12,476 nt of DNA. Source: Lachnospiraceae bacterium UBA1753. Lineage in GTDB: Bacteria > Bacillota > Clostridia > Lachnospirales > Lachnospiraceae. Under the pieces are notes generated by a model. It was not told the origin of the DNA. It saw only the letters and a program-made list of their open reading frames with translations, and did no database searches. The stretch lies in the NCBI GenBank assembly GCA_002317595.1, contig DCHL01000141.1:9943-22418 (forward strand), written 5' to 3'. The position numbers were made by a program, and so were the translations under genes. This document shows positions 1 through 6,893 of the stretch, one piece after another (position 1 is the first letter of the stretch; each line of letters starts with the position of its first letter).

Positions 1-854
1 TCATTTGTAAAGTTCGCTTCCTTACTCTTTGCACTGCAGTCGGCATCATCTCTCTCAACACCCATGAGTGACCATGTGCCCGAACTGATATAGCAGGTAT
101 CCTCCTCATTTGAAGGAACAGCCATTACTGCTGAAGCGGTATCGTGAGTAGGCGGAAGAACTACGCGGCAGTCAAATCCCACAAGCTCCTGAACCTCCTT
201 GGTAAGTCCGCCAATATCCGTTCCCGGCATCTTAACAGCCTGGAACATACGCTTATTAAAGCCGAGTCTTTCAATCAGCTCAAAATCCCAGTCCTTGGTC
301 TCAGGATTGATAAGCTGCGCTGTCGTTGCCTCTGAATACTCCTGAACCTTCTGGCCTGAAAGCTTAAAGTGGAAATAGTCAGGCATCATGAGCATCGCTG
401 CTGCCTTCTCCATATCCTCAGGTGCCTGAAGTTTAAGCGCCATCAGCTGATATATTGTATTATAGATAGCCTTCTGGATGCCGGTCCTGCCATAGAGCTC
501 ATCCTCGCTTATGATCTTGAAAACCTCATCATCCATTCCATCCGTGCGGTGGTCTCTGTATCCAACGCACTTTCCTATCATCTTGTCTTCATCGTCAAGG
601 AGCACATAATCCACTCCCCAGGTATCAACGCCGACACTCTCGGGAATCTTACCGATTTCCTTGCACTTCTTCATGCCGGCTACTATCTCATTAAACAGTC
701 TGTCAACATCCCATGACAGTCCGCCATCTTTCTCATCCATTCCATTCCAGAAGCGATAAATCTCTTCCAGTTCAATTTTCCCATTCTGAACGCTTCCCAG
801 AATATGTCTTCCACTTGAAGCTCCGATATCTATTGCCAAAAAATATTTACTCAA
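1..854 (-). CDS. rhaB: Rhamnulokinase-family FGGY kinase, N-terminal 284 residues (3' end outside window)
   Basis: This kinase probably phosphorylates L-rhamnulose, or a related 6-deoxyketose such as L-fuculose, at C1 in the cytoplasm. The reading frame is open from a TTG at 854-852 to the left edge. Motifs typical of RhaB are visible: IDIGASSGR (residues 8-16, phosphate binding), VDTWGVDYVLLD (76-87), YRDHRTDGM (99-107), LMMPDYFHFKLSG (155-167), PPTHDTASAV (234-243, likely catalytic base Asp238), and SSGTWSLMGVE followed by NFTN near the truncation. The TTG start is chosen because AGGGAGG lies six bases upstream and no ATG precedes the conserved N-terminus. Full-length members have roughly 480-490 residues, so about 60 percent is visible. 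It lies 53 bases downstream of a small unknown gene and in the same unit as a fucose mutarotase. The family is clear; substrate choice between rhamnulose and fuculose is open. Confidence 0.9.
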   Translation of the reverse strand, partial: MSKYFLAIDIGASSGRHILGSVQNGKIELEEIYRFWNGMDEKDGGLSWDVDRLFNEIVAGMKKCKEIGKIPESVGVDTWGVDYVLLDDEDKMIGKCVGYRDHRTDGMDDEVFKIISEDELYGRTGIQKAIYNTIYQLMALKLQAPEDMEKAAAMLMMPDYFHFKLSGQKVQEYSEATTAQLINPETKDWDFELIERLGFNKRMFQAVKMPGTDIGGLTKEVQELVGFDCRVVLPPTHDTASAVMAVPSNEEDTCYISSGTWSLMGVERDDADCSAKSKEANFTN

Positions 855-860
855 AGTACG

Positions 861-867
861 CCTCCCT
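861..867 (-). promoter_or_regulatory. Shine-Dalgarno AGGGAGG deciding the TTG start of rhaB
   Basis: On the minus strand AGGGAGG is followed by a six-base spacer and then TTG at 854-852. The codons after this TTG match the conserved rhamnulokinase N-terminus, so the TTG start is well supported. Confidence 0.8.
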
Positions 868-870
868 ATG

Positions 871-904
871 TTGATAAACATCCTATATTGACAAACACCC
901 TATA
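871..904. repeat. Two tandem 17-bp direct repeats upstream of rhaB
   Basis: TTGATAAACATCCTATA (871-887) is followed immediately by TTGACAAACACCCTATA (888-904), identical at 15 of 17 positions. A decayed third unit may extend into 854-870, where CCTAT is retained and the Shine-Dalgarno sits. The repeats fill almost all of the gap between the unknown gene and rhaB. They could be a duplicated regulator site or a leader element; no function is shown. Confidence 0.6.
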
Positions 905-907
905 TCA

Positions 908-1357
908 CTAAAATATGCCAAATATCTTCTCTCTGAAATTCGAAAAAATTCGCTCGTATGTTGTATAACTGAAATTTGGATTATTGAACCTTACAGCCCA
1001 CGCATCCTTTACTGCATCCGCAATGATAACTGACTCCTCAGTTTCAAGAAGAAGCAATGCTGGGAAAAAATAATAAATCATGAACATCGACATATCCACC
1101 TGCAAGGTTCCTCGCATCTTACCATTTTTTGAATATGCAGAAAAAACACTGTCGAGAAAAGTCTCTGCAATCAGCTCAGCCTCACACTTCTTGTCCTCAC
1201 TTTCCATCACAAGACTATTCATCTCCTCAAAATAGTGACCATGAATTTGTCTGAACTCAGCCATCTGCTGCTCATAGTTTTTTTTCTTAAGTTTCCGGAG
1301 CATCGGCTTCATATCCGCAAAGATGCATTCAATACCTTCTATCATAATTTCCCACAT
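908..1357 (-). CDS. Unrecognised small helical protein, possibly a TetR-like C-terminal domain without its DNA-binding part
   Basis: I do not recognise this 149-residue protein with confidence. It is mostly amphipathic helix, with a basic stretch (residues about 19-28, including KLKKK), a hydrophobic run MFMIYYFFPALLLLE (about 92-106), and an aromatic C-terminus ending in FREKIFGIF. The hydrophobic run is short and sits between charged helices, so a buried helix is as likely as a membrane segment. The layout recalls ligand-binding halves of TetR-type regulators, but no helix-turn-helix is present. No strong ribosome binding site precedes either candidate ATG (codon 1 or codon 5; only GGGAA nearby). 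The frame is open upstream only to a TAG eight codons before the ATG at 1357. It lies between fucU and rhaB on the same strand. It may be a real small gene or the remnant of a longer one; the coordinates are the maximal ATG-started frame. Confidence 0.5.
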   Translation of the reverse strand: MWEIMIEGIECIFADMKPMLRKLKKKNYEQQMAEFRQIHGHYFEEMNSLVMESEDKKCEAELIAETFLDSVFSAYSKNGKMRGTLQVDMSMFMIYYFFPALLLLETEESVIIADAVKDAWAVRFNNPNFSYTTYERIFSNFREKIFGIF

Positions 1358-1420
1358 TTCCCGCGCACAAAATCTAACTGACTATTTTTTACACGAAACT
1401 AATTCTTCAAACCCTTAGCC

Positions 1421-1477
1421 AGTCAGGAATTATCAATGCCGCTTGTTATTGCTGACAGTATGCGATAATTCCTGACT
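1421..1477. repeat. 14-bp perfect inverted repeat between fucU and the unknown gene
   Basis: AGTCAGGAATTATC (1421-1434) pairs perfectly with GATAATTCCTGACT (1464-1477) across a 29-base spacer. Neither strand has a U-run next to the stem, so it is not a standard intrinsic terminator. It could be a stable mRNA hairpin, a binding site for a dimeric regulator, or the remnant of a small mobile element. Confidence 0.7.
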
Positions 1478-1496
1478 CAGCATAAAGATCCAATAT

Positions 1497-1958
1497 CTAC
1501 TGAATAACAACACCCTTTCTAAGAATGATGTTAGCATAAATTGCAGTCTCTGTTGACATGATGACACAAGTAGACTTCTCTCTTGTCTGATCGTAGAATT
1601 TCCACTTATTAATCTCCTGGAAAGCATCTGCTCCCCTGTCATCATACTTCTTTACGATATCCTTGTACTCGTCCCAGATAGGAGTTGCAACCTTGCCTAC
1701 GTCGTTGGGTTCAAGTGCCATAAGTGTACATGGCGGATCATCCTCTCCCTTAGCATTGGGATATGTATCAAGCGGAAATACCTGAAGAATAGCATCAAGA
1801 ATCTCAGGAACGCCATGTCCATCAAGACGGATTACCGGCTTGCCAAAGCTGTGTCCCGGGAAGTTACCGTCTGCAATTGTAATTTCATCTGTGTGACCCA
1901 TCTCATCAAGCACCTTAAGAAGCTCAGGTGAGAGGATTGTAGGAATACCTTTTAACAT
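1497..1958 (-). CDS. fucU: L-fucose mutarotase, RbsD/FucU family
   Basis: FucU interconverts the alpha and beta anomers of L-fucose (and related sugars) in the cytoplasm, feeding the isomerase. The 153-residue protein aligns along its length with the family: ISPELLKVL-type start (here LSPELLKVLDEMGHTDEI, residues 9-26, with the conserved His22), ADGNFPGHSFG (29-39), VIRLDGHG (42-49), NKWKFYDQ (117-124), and the C-terminal YANIILRKGV (141-150). E. coli FucU has about 140 residues. The extra length is mainly an acidic, Pro-containing insertion around residues 66-77. The start has GAGG about eight bases upstream. It lies 140 bases after the binding-protein gene but beyond a strong terminator, so it needs read-through or its own promoter; I see no convincing one in 1959-2029. 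Association with rhaB points to a 6-deoxyhexose module. The family call is firm; pyranase activity on another sugar is possible. Confidence 0.9.
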   Translation of the reverse strand: MLKGIPTILSPELLKVLDEMGHTDEITIADGNFPGHSFGKPVIRLDGHGVPEILDAILQVFPLDTYPNAKGEDDPPCTLMALEPNDVGKVATPIWDEYKDIVKKYDDRGADAFQEINKWKFYDQTREKSTCVIMSTETAIYANIILRKGVVIQ

Positions 1959-2029
1959 TTCAAATCCTCATTTCTTTCATTACTTTAGCCTTGACTATTT
2001 ATCTGCAGGCTAATTTGCCTATTTAGTTG

Positions 2030-2061
2030 AAAAAAGGGGACTGGGATATTTCCCAGTCCCC
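2030..2061 (-). terminator. Strong intrinsic terminator after the ABC transporter unit
   Basis: An 11-bp perfect stem (2036-2046 with 2051-2061, sequence GGGGACTGGGA on the plus strand) closes a TATT loop. In the minus-strand transcript it is followed directly by six U residues (2035-2030). It lies 37 bases after the stop codon of the sugar-binding protein. Confidence 0.93.
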
Positions 2062-2098
2062 CTCGTTCATTAACCTGAATTAAATTCTATTCTAAGAA

Positions 2099-3277
2099 TT
2101 AGTCATAAAGGTTGGGAGCGATTGAAGCATCCTCCATGTTGTCTGCGTTGTACCAGTAACCATCTGTAGGAACATCAGATACTGACTCGCCGTTTGCTGC
2201 TGCAACAAGAACGTCGATAGTTGTGATACCCATAGCAAGAGGAGACTGTGTAACAGCACCGAACATTGTGCCAGCCTTGATAGCGCCCTTGATAACTGAA
2301 CCAGCATCGAATCCAGCTGCAAGTACTGTATCATCAGATGTACCAAGAACCTGAAGTGTATCGTTAGCTGTGAGGATACCCTCAGCTGCTACCTGGTTTG
2401 AACCGAACATACCGATAACATCAGACTTGTTCATGATTGCAGAAGCCTCTGTTGCGCAAAGCTCAACTGTTGTCTGTGCGGGAACTGCTACCTCGATAAC
2501 GATGTCAGCTGTAGCCTCGTCAGCCTTCTCAGCCTTGCAGTCGTTAACGTACTTCTCGTTTCCGATAACTGCTACTGTGTATCCATCAGCTGCAGCAAGC
2601 TCAGCGAACTTGTCGATGAAGCCAAGACCACGAGAGATGATTGAGTTAGAAGTTGCCTCCTGGTTGATCTCACCGATACGAACCTGGCCATTGCCGATTC
2701 TGCTCTTGAGTGCAGGGTAAAGATTATCAGCTGCTGTAGCGCCTGCTGAGTAGTTGTCTGTAGCAACTGTAGAAACTACAGAACCAGCGGGAGCGTTGGG
2801 AACACCTGAGTCGAAACATACTACAGGGATACCCTTGTCCATAGCTGCCTGAAGAGAATCAAGAACAGCGTCCTGATCACAAGCTGCAAGACCGATTCCG
2901 TTAGGAGCGTTGTTGATAGCATTGTTCAGCATGTTAACCTGATCAGCGATATCAGACTCAGCGTTGGGACCTGTACAATTAGCTGTAACACCAAGCTCAC
3001 CAGCTCTCTGGTTGATACCTGTAACAGCTGCCTGCCAGTATGAAGACTGGTAAGACTTAACAATGATCTCGAATGTAAGATCGCCAGCTGCCTCAGCGGG
3101 TGCTGCTTCCTCTGCAGGAGCTGCTTCCTCTGCAGGAGCTGCCTCTTCCTTAGCTTCCTCTGCAGGAGCCTCAGCTGCGGGTGCTGCTGCGGGTGCTGCT
3201 GCCTGTGAGCCACATCCAACTACCATAGAAGCTACCATTGCAACGCTGATGAGTGTTGCTAAAATTCTCTTTTTCAT
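2099..3277 (-). CDS. Sugar ABC transporter substrate-binding lipoprotein (RbsB-like, periplasmic-binding fold type I)
   Basis: This is the extracellular sugar receptor of the transporter. The 392-residue precursor begins with a lipoprotein signal peptide (basic MKKR, hydrophobic core, lipobox VVGC with Cys22 as the anchoring residue). A low-complexity Ala/Pro/Glu linker (about 26-65) then probably tethers the domain away from the membrane. The binding domain starts near residue 66 (LTFEIIVKS, then SYWQAAVTGINQRAGELG) and shows the alternating Rossmann pattern of the ribose/galactose-binding family, for example PNGIGLAACDQDAVLDSL, GIPVVCFDSGV and GMFGSNQVAAEG. It ends in NLYD. The start is fixed by AAGGAGG six bases upstream. 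As the last gene before a strong terminator, it follows the second permease. The family is certain; the ligand cannot be read from sequence, though the neighbours suggest a hexitol or hexose. Confidence 0.93.
   Translation of the reverse strand: MKKRILATLISVAMVASMVVGCGSQAAAPAAAPAAEAPAEEAKEEAAPAEEAAPAEEAAPAEAAGDLTFEIIVKSYQSSYWQAAVTGINQRAGELGVTANCTGPNAESDIADQVNMLNNAINNAPNGIGLAACDQDAVLDSLQAAMDKGIPVVCFDSGVPNAPAGSVVSTVATDNYSAGATAADNLYPALKSRIGNGQVRIGEINQEATSNSIISRGLGFIDKFAELAAADGYTVAVIGNEKYVNDCKAEKADEATADIVIEVAVPAQTTVELCATEASAIMNKSDVIGMFGSNQVAAEGILTANDTLQVLGTSDDTVLAAGFDAGSVIKGAIKAGTMFGAVTQSPLAMGITTIDVLVAAANGESVSDVPTDGYWYNADNMEDASIAPNLYD
3102..3167. repeat. Tandem 18-bp repeats encoding the EEAAPA linker
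   Basis: GCTGCTTCCTCTGCAGGA occurs twice in perfect tandem (3102-3119 and 3120-3137), and its last 15 bases recur at 3153-3167. All copies stay in frame and encode Glu-Glu-Ala-Ala-Pro-Ala type units of the lipoprotein linker. Such repeats can expand or contract by slippage without a frameshift. Confidence 0.8.
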
Positions 3278-3319
3278 TTTTTTCCTCCTTAAAATGATGA
3301 ATAATGAGTTTTATATTTT

Positions 3320-3332
3320 CCTGCAATGCAGG
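3320..3332 (-). other. Small hairpin between permease and binding-protein genes
   Basis: CCTGC and GCAGG form a five-bp stem over a three-base loop in the 70-base gap before the permease gene. In ABC operons the binding-protein mRNA is often stabilised relative to the rest by such processing hairpins. Here, however, the binding protein lies downstream, so the hairpin would sit in the 3' part of the permease message. Weak evidence. Confidence 0.25.
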
Positions 3333-3347
3333 TAAATACCATGTTAA

Positions 3348-4328
3348 TTAAACTGCCTCTTCCTTCTTTCTCTTGATGATATCAACGAGAACGGCTCCGA
3401 TAAGAACAAGACCTGTGATAATCTGCTGCCAGTTTGCCTGGAGACCGATGAACGGAAGTCCTGTCTTAAGAAGACAGATTACAAATACACCAATGAGTGT
3501 TCCCTCGATTGAACCTGCACCACCTGTTGCAGATACGCCACCGATGATTGCTCCACCAATTGCCTCAAGCTCAAATCCAGCTCCTGTACCAGGCTGAACT
3601 GTTGTAAATACTGCTGAGTATGCAACTGCTGCAAGTGCTGCGAAAAATCCCGAAATCACATATGACATAATGTGATAGAACTTAACATTGATTCCTGAAA
3701 GGATTGCAGCCTCTTTATTAGATCCAATCGCAAATGTGTAACGACCGATCTTGGTGTGATTAAGGACAAATGCCATGATTGCTACAACTATGAGTGCCCA
3801 GATGATACCAACAGGGTACTGGTTTCTGTTAACAACAATCTTGAAGATGCTTCTAAACTCACCACCAGGTGTACCATTCTGGGGCCAGCAGATTCCCATA
3901 CTCTTTGAACAGATTGAACCAAGACCACGAGTAATCATGCAGGTACAGAGTGTAGCAAGGAATGCCGGCAGATCCATTACTGCAATAAGCCATCCGTTGA
4001 TAAATCCAATCAGAATACCGAAGAGCAGACATACCAGAATACCAACGCCAGTAGGAACGCCCTTCTGAACGATCAGATATCCACCTGCAAGTGAGTAACA
4101 GATAAGACCTGTACCAATTGAAAGATCAACACCACCCGTAATAAGCGGGAAGGTTACACCGATTGCCATGAAAATCAGATAATATGACTTACTAAGGATA
4201 TCGATGAAAGTTGTAACCTTTCTAAAATCAGGGCTGAGTGCACAGAAGAAAGCAAACAGCGCAATTACTACCAGCAACACGATGAACTTCTGTCCACCAA
4301 GTCTGTTAATTAATGATTTCTGTTTCAT
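3348..4328 (-). CDS. Sugar ABC transporter permease A (RbsC-like)
   Basis: An integral membrane subunit that forms half of the import channel. The 326-residue protein has about eight to ten hydrophobic segments. It carries the BPD_transp_2 hallmarks TGGVDLSIG (64-72), the coupling-loop region IGSNKEAAILSGINV (201-215) that contacts the ATPase, and IGGAIIGGVSATGGAGSIEGTLIG (about 257-280), then ends with a basic, acidic tail. The start is firm: its AGGAGG overlaps the TAG stop of the ATPase gene, leaving an 11-base gap that implies translational coupling. The paralogous permease B is encoded on the other side of the ATPase, so the channel is probably a heterodimer. Sequence features such as ICWPQ (146-150) and SWPQ in the paralogue align, supporting duplication followed by divergence. 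Confidence 0.93.
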   Translation of the reverse strand: MKQKSLINRLGGQKFIVLLVVIALFAFFCALSPDFRKVTTFIDILSKSYYLIFMAIGVTFPLITGGVDLSIGTGLICYSLAGGYLIVQKGVPTGVGILVCLLFGILIGFINGWLIAVMDLPAFLATLCTCMITRGLGSICSKSMGICWPQNGTPGGEFRSIFKIVVNRNQYPVGIIWALIVVAIMAFVLNHTKIGRYTFAIGSNKEAAILSGINVKFYHIMSYVISGFFAALAAVAYSAVFTTVQPGTGAGFELEAIGGAIIGGVSATGGAGSIEGTLIGVFVICLLKTGLPFIGLQANWQQIITGLVLIGAVLVDIIKRKKEEAV

Positions 4329-4339
4329 GTTCTCTCCTC

Positions 4340-5836
4340 CTAACCTATCTCTCGAGTCGCCATATTCATGATATTTTCCTGTGTAGCTTCGGAGATGTCG
4401 ATTTCTCCTGTCTTCTTGCCTTCACACATTACCACGATACGATCACTCATTCGTAAGATCTCAGTCATTTCAGAGGAGATCATAATGATTGACTTACCTT
4501 CTGATGCAAGCCTGTTCATAAGCTTGTAAATCTCGTTCTTAGCTCCTACATCAATACCTCTTGTAGGTTCATCGAAAATCAGGATGTCACAATCACGAAC
4601 CAGCCACTTTGCAATAACGACCTTCTGCTGATTACCACCTGAAAGGTTAACAACAAGCTGCTCAACTGAAGGAGTCTTGGTTGCAAGCTGATCCACATAA
4701 TCCTGAGCCGCTGCTCTCTCCTTTCTCTTGTTGATGAAGAGACCTTTCATGAAGTTCTCCATTGTAGCCATTGTTGAGTTCTCAGCAACAGTCTTCTGAA
4801 CTACGATACCAAAACGCTTTCTATCCTCTGACAGATATCCGATACCATTCTTAACTGCATCCTGAGGAGAGTTGATTTCAACCTTCTCTCCATTAATGTA
4901 GATATCTCCGCTCTGCTTAGGATCAGCGCCAAAGATTGCTCTTGCTGTCTCTGTACGTCCAGCACCCATAAGTCCTGAGAATCCAAGGATCTCACCCTTC
5001 CTGAGTTCAAAGCTTACATCCTGAACCATTCTTCCGGCATTGAGATGCTCTACCTTAAGAACAACAGGTGCATCCTTCGCAACCATTGACTGGGTCTTAG
5101 GATCCTCATAAATGACACGTCCAACCATCATGTTGATGATGTCATCCTTGGTACAGTCTGCAGTGATAAGTGTTCCAACATAACCACCATCTCTCATGAC
5201 CGTTACTCGGTCTGTTATGACCTTAATCTCATCCATTCTATGCGAGATATATACAATACCGAGCTGCTGCTCTCTAAGGTCTCTGATAATCTTGAAGAGT
5301 TCTTCAATCTCAGCCTCTGTAAGAGCTGCTGAAGGCTCGTCAAAAATAATAACCTTTGCATCATGCGAAATAGCCTTTGCAATCTCACACATCTGCTGCT
5401 TACCAACTGTAAGATCACTCATTGTCGCTGTAGGATCGATATCGATGTGAAGTCTCTCGAAAAGCTTCGCAGCTTCCTCGTTCATCTTCTTGTCATCAAT
5501 CTTGATTCCCTTCTTGAACTCTCTTCCAATGAAGATGTTCTGAGCAACTGTAAGGTGTCCGAGCATATTAAGCTCCTGGTGTACGATTACAACACCTGCA
5601 TCCTGAGCTTCTCTTGCACCCTTAAACTCTATCTCTCGTCCTTCATATTCGATGCTTCCCGAATCCTTTGTGTAAATTCCTGTAAGCACCTTCATAAGTG
5701 TCGACTTACCGGCACCATTCTCTCCCATAAGTGCGTGTACTTCGCCTTTTCTAACCTCGAAATTAACATGATCGAGAGCATGTACACCTGGGAAAGACTT
5801 ATCTATATCTTTCATTGTTAAAATTACTTCGCCCAT
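4340..5836 (-). CDS. Sugar ABC transporter ATP-binding protein with two ATPase domains (RbsA/MglA-like)
   Basis: The cytoplasmic motor of the importer: 498 residues with two fused nucleotide-binding domains. The first has an intact Walker A GENGAGKST (38-46, Lys44), signature DLTVGKQQM (141-149), Walker B VIIFDEPSAAL (162-172) and switch His near YISHRMDE (196-203). The second has the degenerate Walker A SGLMGAGRTET (287-297) usual for the RbsA/MglA family, then NLSGGNQQKVVIAKWL (397-412), ILIFDEPTRGIDVGAK (418-433) and MISSEM (452-457), where Ser replaces the switch His, also typical of this family. Length matches the family (about 500). The ATG has GAGGT upstream. It lies 34 bases after permease B and 11 bases before permease A, clearly in one operon. 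Confidence 0.95.
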   Translation of the reverse strand: MGEVILTMKDIDKSFPGVHALDHVNFEVRKGEVHALMGENGAGKSTLMKVLTGIYTKDSGSIEYEGREIEFKGAREAQDAGVVIVHQELNMLGHLTVAQNIFIGREFKKGIKIDDKKMNEEAAKLFERLHIDIDPTATMSDLTVGKQQMCEIAKAISHDAKVIIFDEPSAALTEAEIEELFKIIRDLREQQLGIVYISHRMDEIKVITDRVTVMRDGGYVGTLITADCTKDDIINMMVGRVIYEDPKTQSMVAKDAPVVLKVEHLNAGRMVQDVSFELRKGEILGFSGLMGAGRTETARAIFGADPKQSGDIYINGEKVEINSPQDAVKNGIGYLSEDRKRFGIVVQKTVAENSTMATMENFMKGLFINKRKERAAAQDYVDQLATKTPSVEQLVVNLSGGNQQKVVIAKWLVRDCDILIFDEPTRGIDVGAKNEIYKLMNRLASEGKSIIMISSEMTEILRMSDRIVVMCEGKKTGEIDISEATQENIMNMATREIG

Positions 5837-5870
5837 TCTCTTACCTCACCTTTCTACTGGTCACGCTCAA

Positions 5871-6842
5871 TTAATTCTTTCTACGTCTGGCAACAACGTC
5901 CGCATATACTGCAACTACAACGATGATACCAGTGATAATGAGCTGATAATCTTTTGTAAAGCCAAGAGCAAGAATTCCTTCCTGAAGAAGGGCGATAATC
6001 AGAACGCCGATTACTGTACCGCCGATTGAAGCAAGTCCACCAGCCATGGATGTTCCACCCATAACACATCCGGCAATTGCCTCATTGTTGTACTGATCGC
6101 CATATCCAGGCTGAACTGTTGTATACGCTCCAACAAAGAATATTGCTGCAATCCCAACAAGTGTTCCACAGATTATGTATGCTAACATCTCCCACTTTTT
6201 GATATCTACGCCCGAAAGCCTTACTGCTTCCTTATTGCTTCCAAGTGAAAGGATGTATCTGCCTGCCTTTGTCTGATTAAGGATGATTGCACATATGATT
6301 GAAAAAACAATAAAGATGATAAATCCAACCGGAATATTGCCAACCTTAACAAGATATCTGAACCATCCACCCTGAGCGAGCTGTGGCCATGAAACTGACT
6401 GTGTCTTTGTGAATACAGACGCAAGACCCTTTGCAATGTTCATTCCAGCCATCGATACAATGAATGGTGGAACATTCCAATATGCAACCAGATATCCATT
6501 GAAGCATCCAAACAGGAATCCTACAAGAACACTGATTATCAGAGCCGCTACAATCGGAACGCCGAAGGATGTGAGGCAGTATCCTGAAACAAGAGCCGCA
6601 CAGAACATTACAGGTCCGATTGAGAAATCGATACCGCCAGTAGCGATAACGAAGGTTACACCAAGTGCAAGAAATCCAAGGAAATATGCATAATTCAATG
6701 CGCTGAGAATTCTCTCGTATCCAAGGAAGTTTCCTTTTGTTCCGACGCAGAAGAAAATGTACATCAGTATCATTACTACTACCAGAACAATTCTGTTAAA
6801 TCCGATCTTTCTAACTATCGGTATCTGCTTGAACTTTTCCAA
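5871..6842 (-). CDS. Sugar ABC transporter permease B (RbsC-like), TTG start
   Basis: The second channel subunit, 323 residues from the chosen start. Motifs: ATGGIDFSIG (67-76), SLGSNKEAVRLSGVDI (199-214, ATPase-contacting loop), and AIAGCVMGGTSMAGGLASIGG (255-275); it ends in ARRRKN. A longer frame begins at another TTG (6857-6855), but that codon overlaps the ribosome binding site. The TTG at 6842-6840 has GGGAGG with an ideal seven-base spacer of A residues, so it is preferred. It lies 50 bases downstream of the aldolase gene and 34 bases before the ATPase. Two different permeases with one double ATPase and one binding protein recall the E. coli galactofuranose importer (YtfQRT-YjfF), where the channel is heteromeric. 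Confidence 0.9.
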   Translation of the reverse strand: MEKFKQIPIVRKIGFNRIVLVVVMILMYIFFCVGTKGNFLGYERILSALNYAYFLGFLALGVTFVIATGGIDFSIGPVMFCAALVSGYCLTSFGVPIVAALIISVLVGFLFGCFNGYLVAYWNVPPFIVSMAGMNIAKGLASVFTKTQSVSWPQLAQGGWFRYLVKVGNIPVGFIIFIVFSIICAIILNQTKAGRYILSLGSNKEAVRLSGVDIKKWEMLAYIICGTLVGIAAIFFVGAYTTVQPGYGDQYNNEAIAGCVMGGTSMAGGLASIGGTVIGVLIIALLQEGILALGFTKDYQLIITGIIVVVAVYADVVARRRKN

Positions 6843-6849
6843 TTTTTTT

Positions 6850-6855
6850 CCTCCC
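6850..6855 (-). promoter_or_regulatory. Shine-Dalgarno GGGAGG deciding the TTG start of permease B
   Basis: GGGAGG is followed by seven A residues and then TTG at 6842-6840. The upstream in-frame TTG at 6857 partly overlaps this site and has no ribosome binding site of its own, so it is unlikely to be the start. Confidence 0.75.
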
Positions 6856-6893
6856 AACTGCAGATATGGTTGAAATACCTGTTGATTATTGTG

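Noticed and set aside
1..3. TGA on the minus strand at the left edge as the stop of the kinase
   Set aside because: It is out of frame with the rhamnulokinase, whose codons fall on 3-5, 6-8 and so on; the gene continues past the edge.
888..916. Plus-strand promoter TTGACA-17-AAATAT
   Set aside because: No plus-strand gene follows, the -10 is poor, and the TTGACA is part of the tandem repeat.
1959..2029. Promoter for fucU
   Set aside because: No -35/-10 pair with sensible spacing was found; the 12-bp near-palindrome at 2009-2020 is too weak to call an operator.
5363..5821. Long plus-strand open frame antisense to the ATPase gene
   Set aside because: It mirrors a highly conserved coding region, has no ribosome binding site, and its translation is Cys/Ser/Leu-rich without recognisable motifs.
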